Part shown: one piece after another, positions 9,601 to 17,843 of the stretch
Layout of the letters: every line of letters starts with the position of its first letter
How positions within the stretch are numbered: position 1 is the first letter of the stretch
NCBI RefSeq assembly: GCF_001662075.1
Contig: NZ_LYPL01000010.1
Span: forward strand, 203,036 to 267,035
Reading direction: 5' to 3'
From: Rhizobium bangladeshense
GTDB lineage: Bacteria > Pseudomonadota > Alphaproteobacteria > Rhizobiales > Rhizobiaceae
Length of the DNA: 64,000 nucleotides
Notes under the pieces: model-generated
What the model was told of the DNA's origin: nothing
What the model saw: the letters and a program-made list of their open reading frames with translations, nothing else
The model's database searches: none
Program-made: the position numbers and the translations under genes

Positions 9601-12106
9601 AAAATTCCGGTTTGATGCCGATCGAAGCGCGCTCGCTCTTCACCGGGATGACAAGCGAGCGTTCGATGGCGCGCCCGCCCGCTTCCTGCATCCTGATATA
9701 GACGGTGGCGTTGAGCAGCTGGGTCGTTGCCGGCAGGTCGCCGACGGTGAGGTCGGTCGAGGCTTGCCCGTTCTCGTCGAGCTCCGGCAGGCCGTCGATC
9801 GGCAGGCGGGAATCTTCGCTCGCGTCCTCGTCGGCAAGCCCGAACTGGAAGCCCTTATAGGCGGCGCTCTCACGCGTCGGCTTAACGACGACGTCGCCTT
9901 CAAGCGTCAGACCGACGGCCGGGGCGCCGTAGAGATACTTGCCCGAAATCGTGATATTCGCCGGCGTATCCGGGCCGATTTCCTTGGCCTCGGTCTTGAT
10001 CTCCATGTCGGTGCGATCGGGCACGAAATCATCGACGAGGAAACTTTTGCTGGCGATCGCGCTGCCCTTGGGATCGGTATAGATGTTCATCGTCCAGGTG
10101 CCGCGCATGGCGTTTTCCTGGGTGGCGAAATCGACGGAATAACCGCCGAGATTGCTGGTCTGGCTGACGATCCGCCGGTCTTCGACGCCGTCCGGCCGGC
10201 TGAAGATGAAGGTGAGCGGCAGGTTCTCGATGGCGTTGCCGTCGGTGTCGCGGGCAAGCGCCTGGGCATGCACTGTCTCGCCGGCGCGGTAGATGCCGCG
10301 TTCGGTGAAGGTCAGCACATCGATCGCGCCGGGTGCTGCGCGGCCGGTGACGCCGCGGTCGGAGAGATCGAAGCCGGCCCGGGTCATGTCGAGGAAGACA
10401 TAGTCCGACGTGCCGTTCTTGGCGGCGATGACGGCGGGCGTCAGCGCCGCCGTGCCGCGGATCAGGCCGGCGGTGAAGGTGGCGCGGCCGTTTTCGTCGG
10501 TCGTCGCGGTGCCGAGCACTTCATTGTTCTTGGCGAGCAGCTGCAGTTCGACGCCTGACATCGGCTTGGCCGAGGCGAGCGAGCGGGCGAAGACGTTGAG
10601 CCCGTCGGTGCCGGCATAGGTGGTGATGCCGATATCGGAGACCAGGAACCATTGCGTCGCCTGCGATTCCCACTCCTGCGACGGGGCGTTCGGCGCCGTC
10701 GCGGTCATCACGTAAATGCCGGGCTTGCGCTCGGGCAGCGCCTCGTCGACCGGGAAGCTGGTGACGATGTCCTTGTTGAGATCGTTGGCGATGTCGATCG
10801 AGCCCTGCCAGACCAGTTCGCCGTTCTGGTCCTGGATGTTCTGGGCGCTGTAGCCGTCGAGCTGGCTGAGGAACTGCGAGTTTGCCAACAGCGGTGCGAT
10901 GGCGCGATCGCCGATGCGGTAGAGCTTGAGGTTGGCCGAGGTCAGGTTGACCGAGACGATCGGAATGCCGCGGCGCGCCGTCGAGGGCAGCACGAAGCTG
11001 TCGCCGGTAAACCGCACCATCTGGCTGCGGTCCTTGATGTAGACGTCGATGCTGACGGGCGCTTCCAGGGTCTCGTCGACGGACGACGGCAGGCCGGTGC
11101 GGAAGGCGATCTTATAGGTCTCGCCGTGCGTCAGTCCCTCGACGCAGATCTGCTTGTCCTTGGTTTCCACCGCCTTGGGCGCGGCGCCGTTCAGCGTCAC
11201 GAAGGGCGTGTAGTCGGTGGTCTTGACGAGCGACTCGGAGAAGGTGGCGCAGGCCCGCGGTGTGGCGCTGTCGGCGTCGACCGTGTGTTCGGTGATGCGG
11301 AAGCCCTGCGTCGCCTTCAGCTGCAGATAGGCCGCCTGCACATCGTCGGAGGCAACCAGTGCCAGGCTCGCCTTGTAGGCGTGGAGGGCCGCGCGGTAAT
11401 TGGCGTTTCGGTCCAGGGCGTCGGCGAGCACGGCGAGCGCCTCGGCGCGCTTGGCCTTGGTGCGGGTCAGCTCGTAGCCGTTCAGCGCGTCGAGCACGGC
11501 CTGGCCGCTCGTGCCGGTCTGGGCGCTGCCGAGCGAAGCGGCGGCGCGGGCGGTTTCGAGCCAGAGATCGGCATCACCGGGGGTGATCGACAGCGCACCG
11601 TGGAACGCGATCAGCGCGTCGGTCAGATTGTTGGCAGTCATGTCGAGACGGGCGCTGGCCGTCAAGCTGTCGACGCTCTGGCCCTGCTGGGCGTCGGTCA
11701 GGGCAAGATTGTCCCTGAAGTCGTGGGCCTGCTGGATCAGGTCGTTGGTCAGGAAGGTCAGGCGCGGCGCCGCGCCGATATCCGGCTCCTTCTGGGCGGC
11801 CGTTTCGACGATCTTGCCGGCGATGGCGCCGGGGAAGGCGTTCATCGTCTTGAAATCGGATTTCAGGAAACACCATTTCACCTTGGGATTGTAAGTGAAG
11901 GCCTTGCAGCTCTTGTCGCCGATGCAGGAAGTCTTGCACTGATCGAGCGAGACGTTCTGCTCGGTGCGAAGATCGAAGCCGAAGAAATCGGCGTCCTTGA
12001 TCGTCTGGATGTCACGCTTCGTTTCCGCAGCTGCGGCTGGAAAGCTGACGGTGATCACGGACAAAAATGCGATGCTGGCGAACGCGAAGAACGAGCGCAC
12101 GGACAT
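6635..12106 (-). CDS. Bacterial alpha-2-macroglobulin with N-terminal PAN domain
   Basis: A large periplasmic protease trap of 1823 residues (YfhM/ECAM-like). After a signal peptide (SFFAFASIAFLSVI ... AAA) comes a Cys-rich PAN/apple domain (DADFFGFDLRTE ... CKTSC ... CKAFTYNP ... CFLKSDF), then helical repeats, a string of MG domains, and the thioester motif in YPFGCAEQTTSRALP near residue 1370, so the covalent trapping mechanism is intact. The start at 12106 is preceded by GGGGGGA; a longer frame to 12163 would put 19 residues before the signal peptide and is unlikely. The family captures foreign proteases by cleavage of a bait region and thioester attack. The overlapping pbpC downstream supports a role in envelope defence. 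Confidence 0.93.
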   Translation of the reverse strand: MSVRSFFAFASIAFLSVITVSFPAAAAETKRDIQTIKDADFFGFDLRTEQNVSLDQCKTSCIGDKSCKAFTYNPKVKWCFLKSDFKTMNAFPGAIAGKIVETAAQKEPDIGAAPRLTFLTNDLIQQAHDFRDNLALTDAQQGQSVDSLTASARLDMTANNLTDALIAFHGALSITPGDADLWLETARAAASLGSAQTGTSGQAVLDALNGYELTRTKAKRAEALAVLADALDRNANYRAALHAYKASLALVASDDVQAAYLQLKATQGFRITEHTVDADSATPRACATFSESLVKTTDYTPFVTLNGAAPKAVETKDKQICVEGLTHGETYKIAFRTGLPSSVDETLEAPVSIDVYIKDRSQMVRFTGDSFVLPSTARRGIPIVSVNLTSANLKLYRIGDRAIAPLLANSQFLSQLDGYSAQNIQDQNGELVWQGSIDIANDLNKDIVTSFPVDEALPERKPGIYVMTATAPNAPSQEWESQATQWFLVSDIGITTYAGTDGLNVFARSLASAKPMSGVELQLLAKNNEVLGTATTDENGRATFTAGLIRGTAALTPAVIAAKNGTSDYVFLDMTRAGFDLSDRGVTGRAAPGAIDVLTFTERGIYRAGETVHAQALARDTDGNAIENLPLTFIFSRPDGVEDRRIVSQTSNLGGYSVDFATQENAMRGTWTMNIYTDPKGSAIASKSFLVDDFVPDRTDMEIKTEAKEIGPDTPANITISGKYLYGAPAVGLTLEGDVVVKPTRESAAYKGFQFGLADEDASEDSRLPIDGLPELDENGQASTDLTVGDLPATTQLLNATVYIRMQEAGGRAIERSLVIPVKSERASIGIKPEFSDELPENSIANFTVIGVSADGKKQESKGLRWKFYSLNRQYQWYREGTTWKYEPVYTAEQISNGSVDATVDGGKISVPVTWGRYRLEVESPDADGPTSSVEFDAGWFVSSTSTETPDGLEIALDKDSYKIGETAKLKVTSRYGGELMVTSGTEKLVAVQNATIGETGGEIDIPVTADWGAGAYVTATLFRPGDAQDSHMPMRSIGIQWLKVDPEQRALQVKLDTPEKMLPRGPLNIGLQVAGAGANEDAYVTVAAVDVGILNLTRYEPPNPEDWYFGQRQLGLEIRDLYGRLIDGSLGATGKLRTGGDGGAIALQASPPTQKLVAFFSGPVKLDAEGKANVSFDIPQFNGTARVMAVAWSKSGVGHGVKDVIIRDPVVVTASLPKFLAPGDKADLRLDIANTDAPAGDFKLQLTGNEAVGIEQASAAQTIRLEAGAKTELTLSLIGRQPGTGSVSINLSDASGLSLDQTVDVPVRPASLPITQRRVLALKPGAKLTVDKNLLADSVLPGAAISVNVTRSAAFDIPALLMTLDRYPFGCAEQTTSRALPLLYFAEVAKQAGIENDADVHKRVQDAIYRVLSYQASAGSFGLWGPDSGDVWLDSYVTDFLTRAREMKYDVPERAFVQALENLQNTLSYTTDIKGQGDQIAYAVYVLARNKKAAISDLRYYADTMINDFPTPLAKAHIAAALALYGDAQRSKNIFLDALQMSQQSMVSRVNLSRTDYGTILRDGAAILALAAESRPVPPVIPDLAKAVAKEWGRSKYKSTQEETWMLLAARAIQGGDDGLKIDVNGAAHTGAYMARMAGEALADHPLTLTNQTKDAVSAIVTTVAAPTVPLPAGGDGFLIERSYYTLDGEQANVSEAKQNERYVVVIHVRETNDWPSRIVITDLLPAGFEIDNPNLVDSAQMTNFDWIGEISAAHTEFRYDRFVAAFNRAAGDNREFNVAYVVRAVTPGTYDHPAASVDDMYRPEFSARTATGKMEVVAAQQ

Positions 12107-12315
12107 AGGTTCCCCCCAAAGGATACAGGCGATGCTGGCTCTGACTGGCCGCACTCTCCTCACTCCTCACGAGATTGTCAACTCAACTTGAGGGTTGTTT
12201 CACCTTCGCACAGACGCATTCTTCGGGCTGTCACATCGGCGTGAGCAACCGCTTTGTGATTTGCCGCATTTGCAAGGGTGAGCAAGGATTTGGACGACCC
12301 TTTGGAGGTAGCCCG

Positions 12316-13020
12316 ATGTCCAACTCTTCCAACCGCCGGCGCCTCGCCACGTTCCTTGCCGTCGCGGCCGTCTTGCTCGGTGCGGATGTAGCCGCCGCTG
12401 CCGAAGAGGCGGTCGTCATCCCGCCGCCTGTTATCGACGAAGCTGCCGGCTCGGGCACGGAGACCGCCATTTTCGCCGGCGGCTGCTTCTGGGGCGTCCA
12501 GGGCGTCTTCCAGCATGTGAGGGGTGTCGAAAGTGCCGTCTCCGGTTATGCCGGCGGCACGGCCAAAACGGCGCAGTACGAAATCGTCAGCACCGGCTCG
12601 ACAGGCCATGCGGAAGCCGTCGAGGTGAAGTTCGACCGGAAACAGGTCAGCTACGGCAGGTTGCTGCAGATTTTCTTCTCGGTAGCGCATAACCCGACGC
12701 AGCTGAATTACCAGGGACCTGACCGCGGCACCCAATATCGCTCGGCGCTGTTCGTCCTCGATCCGCAGCAGCGCAAGGTCGCCGAGCGCTATATCGACCA
12801 GCTCGACAAGGCGCATGTTTTCCCACGGCCGATCGTTACCAAAGTGTCGGACGCCGCCGGCTTCTATCCGGCTGAGGCCTATCATCAGGATTTCCTGACG
12901 CTCAACCCGACCTATCCCTACATCGTCTACAACGACCTGCCGAAAATCGAGAACCTGAAGTCGCTGTTTCCGGCCGACTACCGCAGCGAGCCGGTCCTCG
13001 TCGGGAAGACCAAGGGCTGA
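12316..13020 (+). CDS. msrA: Peptide methionine sulfoxide reductase MsrA, exported form
   Basis: A 234-residue MsrA that reduces the S-epimer of methionine sulfoxide in proteins. The catalytic motif GCFWG is at about residue 56 (FAGGCFWGVQGVFQHV), followed by VSGYAGG, NPTQLNYQGPDRGTQYRS and a conserved EAYHQDF segment. The first 25 residues (RRRLATFLAVAAVLLGADVAAAA) form a signal peptide, so this copy should act in the periplasm. I place the start at 12316 because GGAGGT lies six bases upstream; the frame is open back to 12175 without a signal-like N-terminus. Periplasmic MsrA needs a reductant delivered across the membrane; none is adjacent. It converges on the L,D-transpeptidase gene with an 8-base gap. 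Confidence 0.93.
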   Translation: MSNSSNRRRLATFLAVAAVLLGADVAAAAEEAVVIPPPVIDEAAGSGTETAIFAGGCFWGVQGVFQHVRGVESAVSGYAGGTAKTAQYEIVSTGSTGHAEAVEVKFDRKQVSYGRLLQIFFSVAHNPTQLNYQGPDRGTQYRSALFVLDPQQRKVAERYIDQLDKAHVFPRPIVTKVSDAAGFYPAEAYHQDFLTLNPTYPYIVYNDLPKIENLKSLFPADYRSEPVLVGKTKG

Positions 13021-13028
13021 TTAACCCG

Positions 13029-13574
13029 TCAGGGCATGATGTCGATCGGCGTATGGTCGGGAACGCGGGCCCAGATCTCGCGCATCTCCGCGTTGGTGAC
13101 GGCGATGCAGCCATCGGTCCAATCCACCAGGCGGTGAAAGTCTCCGAGCAGGCCCCAGCCATTGGGCAGCCCGTGGATCATGATGTTGCCGCCGGGCGGA
13201 AAGCCGTTCACGTGAGCTGCGCGCTGCTCTTCCGGCTTCGGATAGGAGATGTGCAAGCTCAGATGCGCCATGGATTTCGGATTGCGCCAGTCTATTTCAT
13301 AGCGCCCTTCCGGTGTTTTTTCGTCGCCTTCGCGCTGCTTGGGGCCGGCATCGGCCGCCCTCCCGAGCGAAATCCGATATGTCGCGATGGGAGCGTCCGC
13401 TCTGAGAAGAACCATGCGGCGTTCGGACTTATAAACACGGATGAGGTCGGCGCGTTGCTCCAGCGGCGCATCCGGAGGCGGCGAGCCCGATCCGATCCTG
13501 GCCATCACCTTGGTATAGGCGAAAAGGCCGACGGCCACGAGGGCCAGGACGATAAGCTTGGTTCTCAACGGCAT
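13029..13574 (-). CDS. YkuD-fold L,D-transpeptidase family protein
   Basis: A 181-residue periplasmic protein with one N-terminal membrane anchor (KLIVLALVAVGLFAYTKVMA) and a YkuD catalytic domain (about 50-180). The active-site region reads HGLPNGWGLLGDFHRLVDWTDGCIAVTN when joined, with catalytic Cys in TDGCIAV and His in MIHGLPN. Relatives crosslink peptidoglycan through diaminopimelate or attach proteins to it; the short form here resembles the ErfK/YafK group, so it may be a hydrolase rather than a crosslinker. Start choice is uncertain: GGAGG directly abuts the ATG at 13574, while a TTG at 13568 has ideal spacing. Confidence 0.82.
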   Translation of the reverse strand: MPLRTKLIVLALVAVGLFAYTKVMARIGSGSPPPDAPLEQRADLIRVYKSERRMVLLRADAPIATYRISLGRAADAGPKQREGDEKTPEGRYEIDWRNPKSMAHLSLHISYPKPEEQRAAHVNGFPPGGNIMIHGLPNGWGLLGDFHRLVDWTDGCIAVTNAEMREIWARVPDHTPIDIMP

Positions 13575-13836
13575 CCTCCAAAAGCATGGAATAATCAAAT
13601 CGTATCATTGCGCCCGCATCAAGAAGCGCGGGCCCGGGATTGAGCATGATCGAGCACCGGTTTTTCTTCGCCGGCTTTCGGTTAAGATTTTATCAACGTT
13701 AACAATATCTTAAATCCTGGAAATCGCAGTTCCACTGCGGAACATATCGTCAAGTTGCCCGTTACGACAACGAGTTTCGTGCAGCACAGACTGCCGGATC
13801 CTTCTTTCGAAGTATGGCGTAACAAGGGGACGTATC

Positions 13837-14277
13837 ATGGCCACCAATGTCGTGCGGCGCTGGCAACGAGATGATCTCATGAACCAGCGGGTATTGATCG
13901 TCGAAGATGAATTCCTCATCGCACTCGATCTCGGCGCGACAGTGGAAGGCATGGGCATGCAGGTCGCCGGCCTGGCGAATGATCGCGAACAGGCGTTGCG
14001 GCTGGCGCCGTCGGCCGATATCGCCTTCGTCGATGTCAATCTCGCTGATGGCCCGACCGGGCCCGAGCTCGGCCGGCGGCTGGCGGAAGAGCACGGCATC
14101 GCCGTCGTCTTCATGACCGGCAATCCCGAGAGCGTCGCCGACGGCGTCAAGGGAGCGGTCGGCGTCGTCCAGAAGCCGGTCATGCCTTCGGTTGTCGAAC
14201 AGCTGGTGAAATATCTTGCCGCGCGCCGCGTCGGCATGTTCGCGGTCGTGCCGGCGCAGATGACGGTTTTTGCGTGA
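13837..14277 (+). CDS. Single-domain response regulator
   Basis: A 146-residue stand-alone receiver domain. Key residues: the acidic pair in VLIVEDEFLIALDL, phosphoacceptor Asp in IAFVDVNLADG, Thr in VVFMTGNPE, and Lys in VVQKPVMPS. No output domain follows, so it likely relays phosphate or acts by protein contact, as many alphaproteobacterial FixJ/PhyR-pathway single-domain receivers do. GGGG is seen upstream of 13837; a second start at 13879 (MNQRVLIVEDE) would remove 14 non-conserved residues and is possible. No histidine kinase is adjacent. Confidence 0.88.
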   Translation: MATNVVRRWQRDDLMNQRVLIVEDEFLIALDLGATVEGMGMQVAGLANDREQALRLAPSADIAFVDVNLADGPTGPELGRRLAEEHGIAVVFMTGNPESVADGVKGAVGVVQKPVMPSVVEQLVKYLAARRVGMFAVVPAQMTVFA

Positions 14278-14291
14278 TCGGAAGCGCCTGA

Positions 14292-14996
14292 TCAGCCGGA
14301 TACGGCTGCCAGCTGCGGCTGAGCGCCGGCATTTTCCGCCGGCGGTTGGCCATAGGCCCTGAGAAAGGTACGAACGGCATTGCGGGCCGCCTTTTCCAGT
14401 TCCGCGTCGGTCGGAGTTCCCCCGAAAAGGGTCATCATCTGCAGGTCGGCATTGGCGAGCGCGACGAACTGCCGGGCGGCGACGTCGAAATCGTCGATGA
14501 CCAGCGCTCCCTTTTGCGCCAGCCGCGCGAGAAGCGCGGCAAGCGCGGTGGTCAGCTTGCCGGGTCCGTGCTGGCGCCAGCTTTCGAAGAGGTGCGGATA
14601 GCGCTCGCCCTCCGTCTGCACCAGCTTGCGCAGGAATTTTCCGTCATGGTTGCAGAGGCAATTCTTGTTGAGGCGCACGACGAAGGCCGTCAGGTCGTCC
14701 TCGAGATTGACGGCATTGTCAGGGAAGGCCGACAGCACGGAGAAGAGCATGGCGTTGGCGCGGTTCATGACGTCCTCGACGACGGCGACGAACAGCGTTT
14801 CCTTCTCGCGATAATGGTTGTAGATCGTCTGCCGGGAGACACAGGCGACGGCGGCGATCTCGTCGATGCTGGCGGCGGCGAAACCCTGGCGGCAGAAGAC
14901 GTCGGCGGCGGCATCGAGGATGGACATGCGCTTGGCGCATTGCCCGCGCTGGGTATGTCCCGTCATCCGGCTTGCCGGTGTCATGCGATCTTTCAT
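14292..14996 (-). CDS. TetR family transcriptional regulator
   Basis: A one-component repressor of about 234 residues, with an N-terminal TetR helix-turn-helix (ILDAAADVFCRQGFAAASIDEIAAVACVSRQTIYNHYREKETLF) and a helical ligand domain. Residues before RMSILDAA are not conserved, so the exact start is uncertain; I use the ATG at 14996. It is divergent from a Bcr/CflA efflux pump across about 210 bases, the standard layout for a drug-responsive repressor controlling its pump. Short palindromes lie in the shared region. Confidence 0.87.
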   Translation of the reverse strand: MKDRMTPASRMTGHTQRGQCAKRMSILDAAADVFCRQGFAAASIDEIAAVACVSRQTIYNHYREKETLFVAVVEDVMNRANAMLFSVLSAFPDNAVNLEDDLTAFVVRLNKNCLCNHDGKFLRKLVQTEGERYPHLFESWRQHGPGKLTTALAALLARLAQKGALVIDDFDVAARQFVALANADLQMMTLFGGTPTDAELEKAARNAVRTFLRAYGQPPAENAGAQPQLAAVSG

Positions 14997-15008
14997 GCGA
15001 GCGAAGAT

Positions 15009-15072
15009 AAGACGTCTTGACCTCTTAGACAATGGCGCCTAGTTTTACATCTGTGTCCAAATTTATTGACAC
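15009..15072. promoter_or_regulatory. Possible TetR operators between regulator and efflux gene
   Basis: A 10-base perfect palindrome AAGACGTCTT is at 15009-15018, and an imperfect one with GTGTC / GACAC ends covers 15053-15072. The second includes a TTGACA -35-like hexamer (15066-15071) on the plus strand, facing the efflux gene; the -10 partner is weak. The position between divergent genes suits an operator. This is inference from symmetry only. Confidence 0.4.
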
Positions 15073-15204
15073 TCCTGGTTCAGCCGCTGAAGATATGAGC
15101 TCCCAACTTCGTCTTCGCGCGAACGATCATCATTGAACCCCTAAGAGCAATGCGGCGGAGTGACGACCCGGCGCTCCGCTTCGCTTTTATGAAAGATCAC
15201 CATT

Positions 15205-16404
15205 ATGACGGCTTCCTTCTTTCGCATTGCGCTCATTCTCGGCCTTCTGTCGGCCATCGGCCCCTTTGCTATCGATATGTATCTGCCGGCGCTGCCTTCG
15301 ATCGGCCAGGACCTGCATGCCAATAATAATGTCACGCAGCTGACCCTGCTCGCCTTCTTCATCTCCTTCGCGCTCGCCCAGCTCTTCTACGGTCCGCTGT
15401 CCGATATGTGGGGCCGCAAGCTGCCGCTCTATCTCGGCATCGGCCTCTTCGCGCTCGCCTCGGTCGGCTGCGCGCTTGCGACCGATATCGAAACCCTGAT
15501 CGCCTTCCGTTTCGTCCAAGGCTTCGGCGGCGCCGCCGGCATGGTCATTCCGCGCGCCATCGTCCGCGACATGCATACCGGCGTGCAGGCCGCGCGCCTG
15601 ATGTCGCTGCTGATGCTGGTCTTCTCGATCTCGCCGATCCTGGCGCCGCTGACCGGCAGCGCCGTCATCGAATTCTACGGCTGGCGCGGCGTGTTCTGGG
15701 CGGTGACAGCAGCTGCCTTGATCGGCCTCGTCCTGCTTGCCACTCAGCTTGACGAGACGCGCCCGGCCACCGAGCGCAGCGGCAGCGGCCTCGGGAGCGC
15801 CATGGCCGCCTACCGGCTGCTGCTTTCCGACCGCAACTTTCTGACGCTGACCTTCATCGGCGGCCTCGGCATTTCGAGCTTCCTCGTCTATCTCGCCAAC
15901 TCGCCCTTCGTGCTGATTGAGCATTATGGGCTGACGCCGACGCAGTACAGCTTCGCCTTCTCGATCAACGCCGTCTCCTTCTTCGCGGTATCGCAGGCGA
16001 CGGGCTGGCTCGGCGAGCGTTTCGGGCTGGTGCGCGTCATGCGGATCGCCGTCAGCGCCTTCGCGCTTGCCATGGTCGTCATGGCGGTGGTGATGGCTTC
16101 GGGCTTCAACGCGCTGCCTGTCATGGCAAGCTTCCTGTTCATCGGTTACGGCTTCCTCGGACTCGTCATCCCGACGAGCGCGGTGCTGGCGCTTGAGGAT
16201 CACGGCGCAATCGCCGGCACCGCTTCGTCGCTGATGGGTACGCTGCATTTCGTCATCGCCGCCGTCGCCATGGTGATCTCGAGCCTGTTCTTCGACGGCA
16301 CCGCCGTCCCGATGGCAGCCGGCATCGCCGTCTGCGCCTTCGCAGCCTTCGTGCTGACCCAGGCAACGATCGGCCGCCGCGCCGCCGTCGCCGCTGCTGA
16401 ATAG
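15205..16404 (+). CDS. Bcr/CflA family drug efflux MFS transporter
   Basis: A 399-residue, 12-helix proton-driven exporter of the DHA1 subfamily (Bcr/CflA type). Evidence: AIDMYLPALPSIGQDL in the first helix, the family motif FALAQLFYGPLSDMWGRK (motif A), RFVQGFGGAAGMVIPRAIVRD (motif B/C region), and even spacing of hydrophobic helices to the C-terminus. Substrates of relatives include bicyclomycin, chloramphenicol, sulfonamides and small peptides; the actual substrate cannot be read from sequence. The divergent TetR gene probably represses it. An inverted repeat GGCCGCA / TGCGGCC at 16413-16439 just after the stop may act as a terminator although no T-run follows. Confidence 0.9.
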   Translation: MTASFFRIALILGLLSAIGPFAIDMYLPALPSIGQDLHANNNVTQLTLLAFFISFALAQLFYGPLSDMWGRKLPLYLGIGLFALASVGCALATDIETLIAFRFVQGFGGAAGMVIPRAIVRDMHTGVQAARLMSLLMLVFSISPILAPLTGSAVIEFYGWRGVFWAVTAAALIGLVLLATQLDETRPATERSGSGLGSAMAAYRLLLSDRNFLTLTFIGGLGISSFLVYLANSPFVLIEHYGLTPTQYSFAFSINAVSFFAVSQATGWLGERFGLVRVMRIAVSAFALAMVVMAVVMASGFNALPVMASFLFIGYGFLGLVIPTSAVLALEDHGAIAGTASSLMGTLHFVIAAVAMVISSLFFDGTAVPMAAGIAVCAFAAFVLTQATIGRRAAVAAAE

Positions 16405-16545
16405 TCAAAACCGGCCGCACCCGATCCCCGGATGCGGCCACCAATCTGGGTTGCGGCATCGGGGAAATACCTCGTCCAATTGAATATTGCCGGGCGGCAC
16501 TATCTACGGTCCTCCGACGCAACATGATCATTTTGGAGAAAACGC

Positions 16546-17838
16546 ATGGTCGATGAGAAGCGGCTGATCTCGAAAATCACCTGGAGGCTGATGCCGTTTC
16601 TCGGCATCCTCTATCTGATCGCCTATATCGACCGGCAGAATGTCAGCTTCGCCAAGCTGCAAATGGTCGATGCCCTTGGCCTGAGCGAATATGCCTATGG
16701 CCTTGGCGCTTCGCTCTTCTTCATCGGCTATTTTCTCTTCGAGGTGCCGAGCAATCTCTTCCTCGACAGGCTCGGCGCACGTGTCTGGTTCGCCCGCATC
16801 CTGGCCTCCTGGGGCCTCGTCACCATCGGGCTCGCCTTCACCCAGAACGCGGCGATGTTCTATATCCTGCGCTTCCTGCTCGGCGTCTGCGAAGCCGGCT
16901 TCTTTCCCGGCGTTCTCTATCTCCTGACGTTGTGGTTCCCGTCAGCCTATCGCGGCCGGATGGTCGGCCTGTTCATGATCTTCAGCGCGATCGCCAATGC
17001 CGTCGGCGCACCGCTCGGCGGCGCGCTGCTCGATCTCGACGGCCTCTACGGCTTTGCCGGCTGGGAATGGGTTTTCCTGGCGACCGGTATTCCCGCCGTC
17101 ATCGCCGGCATCGTCACCTTCTTCTATCTTCCCGGCCGGCCGGAAAATGCGAGCTTCCTGAGCAGCGAGGAAAAGGCCTGGCTCGAACGGCGGCTGGCCT
17201 CGGAAAATGCCGGCATGGGCGAACATGCGTCGGACGGCTTCAAGGCGCTCGTCGACCCGCGCGTCCTTTTGATGGCGCTCTGCTATATCGCTTTTCCGCT
17301 GTCGGCCTATGGTCTCAGCTATTGGCTGCCGACCATCGTCAAGGCCTTCGGCGTCAGCAACACCGTCAACGGTTTTCTCAACGTCATTCCCTGGCTGCTG
17401 GTCGCGGTCTCGCTCTATGCCGTCCCGGCCATGGCCGACAAGGCGCAATCGAAGACGCCCTATATCGTCATTCCGGCGTTCATCGGCGCGGCCTGCCTGC
17501 TGCTATCGGCACTGATTCCGAACCACACGCTGCAATTTTCCTTCCTCTGCATCGCCGCCGCCGGCATCTTCGCGCCGCAGCCGGTGTTCTGGAGCCTGCC
17601 CTCGCGGTTCCTGAAAGGGGCGGGTGCGGCGGCCGGGCTTGCCGCCATCAATTCGGTCGGCAATCTCGGCGGCTTCGTCGCCCAGAACGTCGTGCCCTGG
17701 ATCAAGGATGAAAGCGGCAGCACGATCGCACCGATGTTCTTCCTCGCCGCCTGCCTTGCCGCCGGCGCCCTCTTGGTCTTCTTCGTGACGCGTCAGTTGT
17801 CGAGCCGGGAAGCTGCGGTGGCGCCGAGCCGGATCTGA
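16546..17838 (+). CDS. MFS transporter of the anion:cation symporter (ACS) family
   Basis: A 430-residue, 12-helix permease. The start MPFLGILYLIAYIDRQNVSFAKLQM and the FFIGYFLFEVPSNLFLDRLGARVWFARI segment are characteristic of ACS-family proton symporters for organic acids such as glucarate, phthalate, tartrate or hydroxyphenylacetate. GGAGAA lies six bases before the ATG. It is followed, on the opposite strand, by two LacI regulators, which suggests a carbon source, but no catabolic enzyme is next to it. Substrate unknown. Confidence 0.88.
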   Translation: MVDEKRLISKITWRLMPFLGILYLIAYIDRQNVSFAKLQMVDALGLSEYAYGLGASLFFIGYFLFEVPSNLFLDRLGARVWFARILASWGLVTIGLAFTQNAAMFYILRFLLGVCEAGFFPGVLYLLTLWFPSAYRGRMVGLFMIFSAIANAVGAPLGGALLDLDGLYGFAGWEWVFLATGIPAVIAGIVTFFYLPGRPENASFLSSEEKAWLERRLASENAGMGEHASDGFKALVDPRVLLMALCYIAFPLSAYGLSYWLPTIVKAFGVSNTVNGFLNVIPWLLVAVSLYAVPAMADKAQSKTPYIVIPAFIGAACLLLSALIPNHTLQFSFLCIAAAGIFAPQPVFWSLPSRFLKGAGAAAGLAAINSVGNLGGFVAQNVVPWIKDESGSTIAPMFFLAACLAAGALLVFFVTRQLSSREAAVAPSRI

Positions 17839-17843
17839 AGGCT

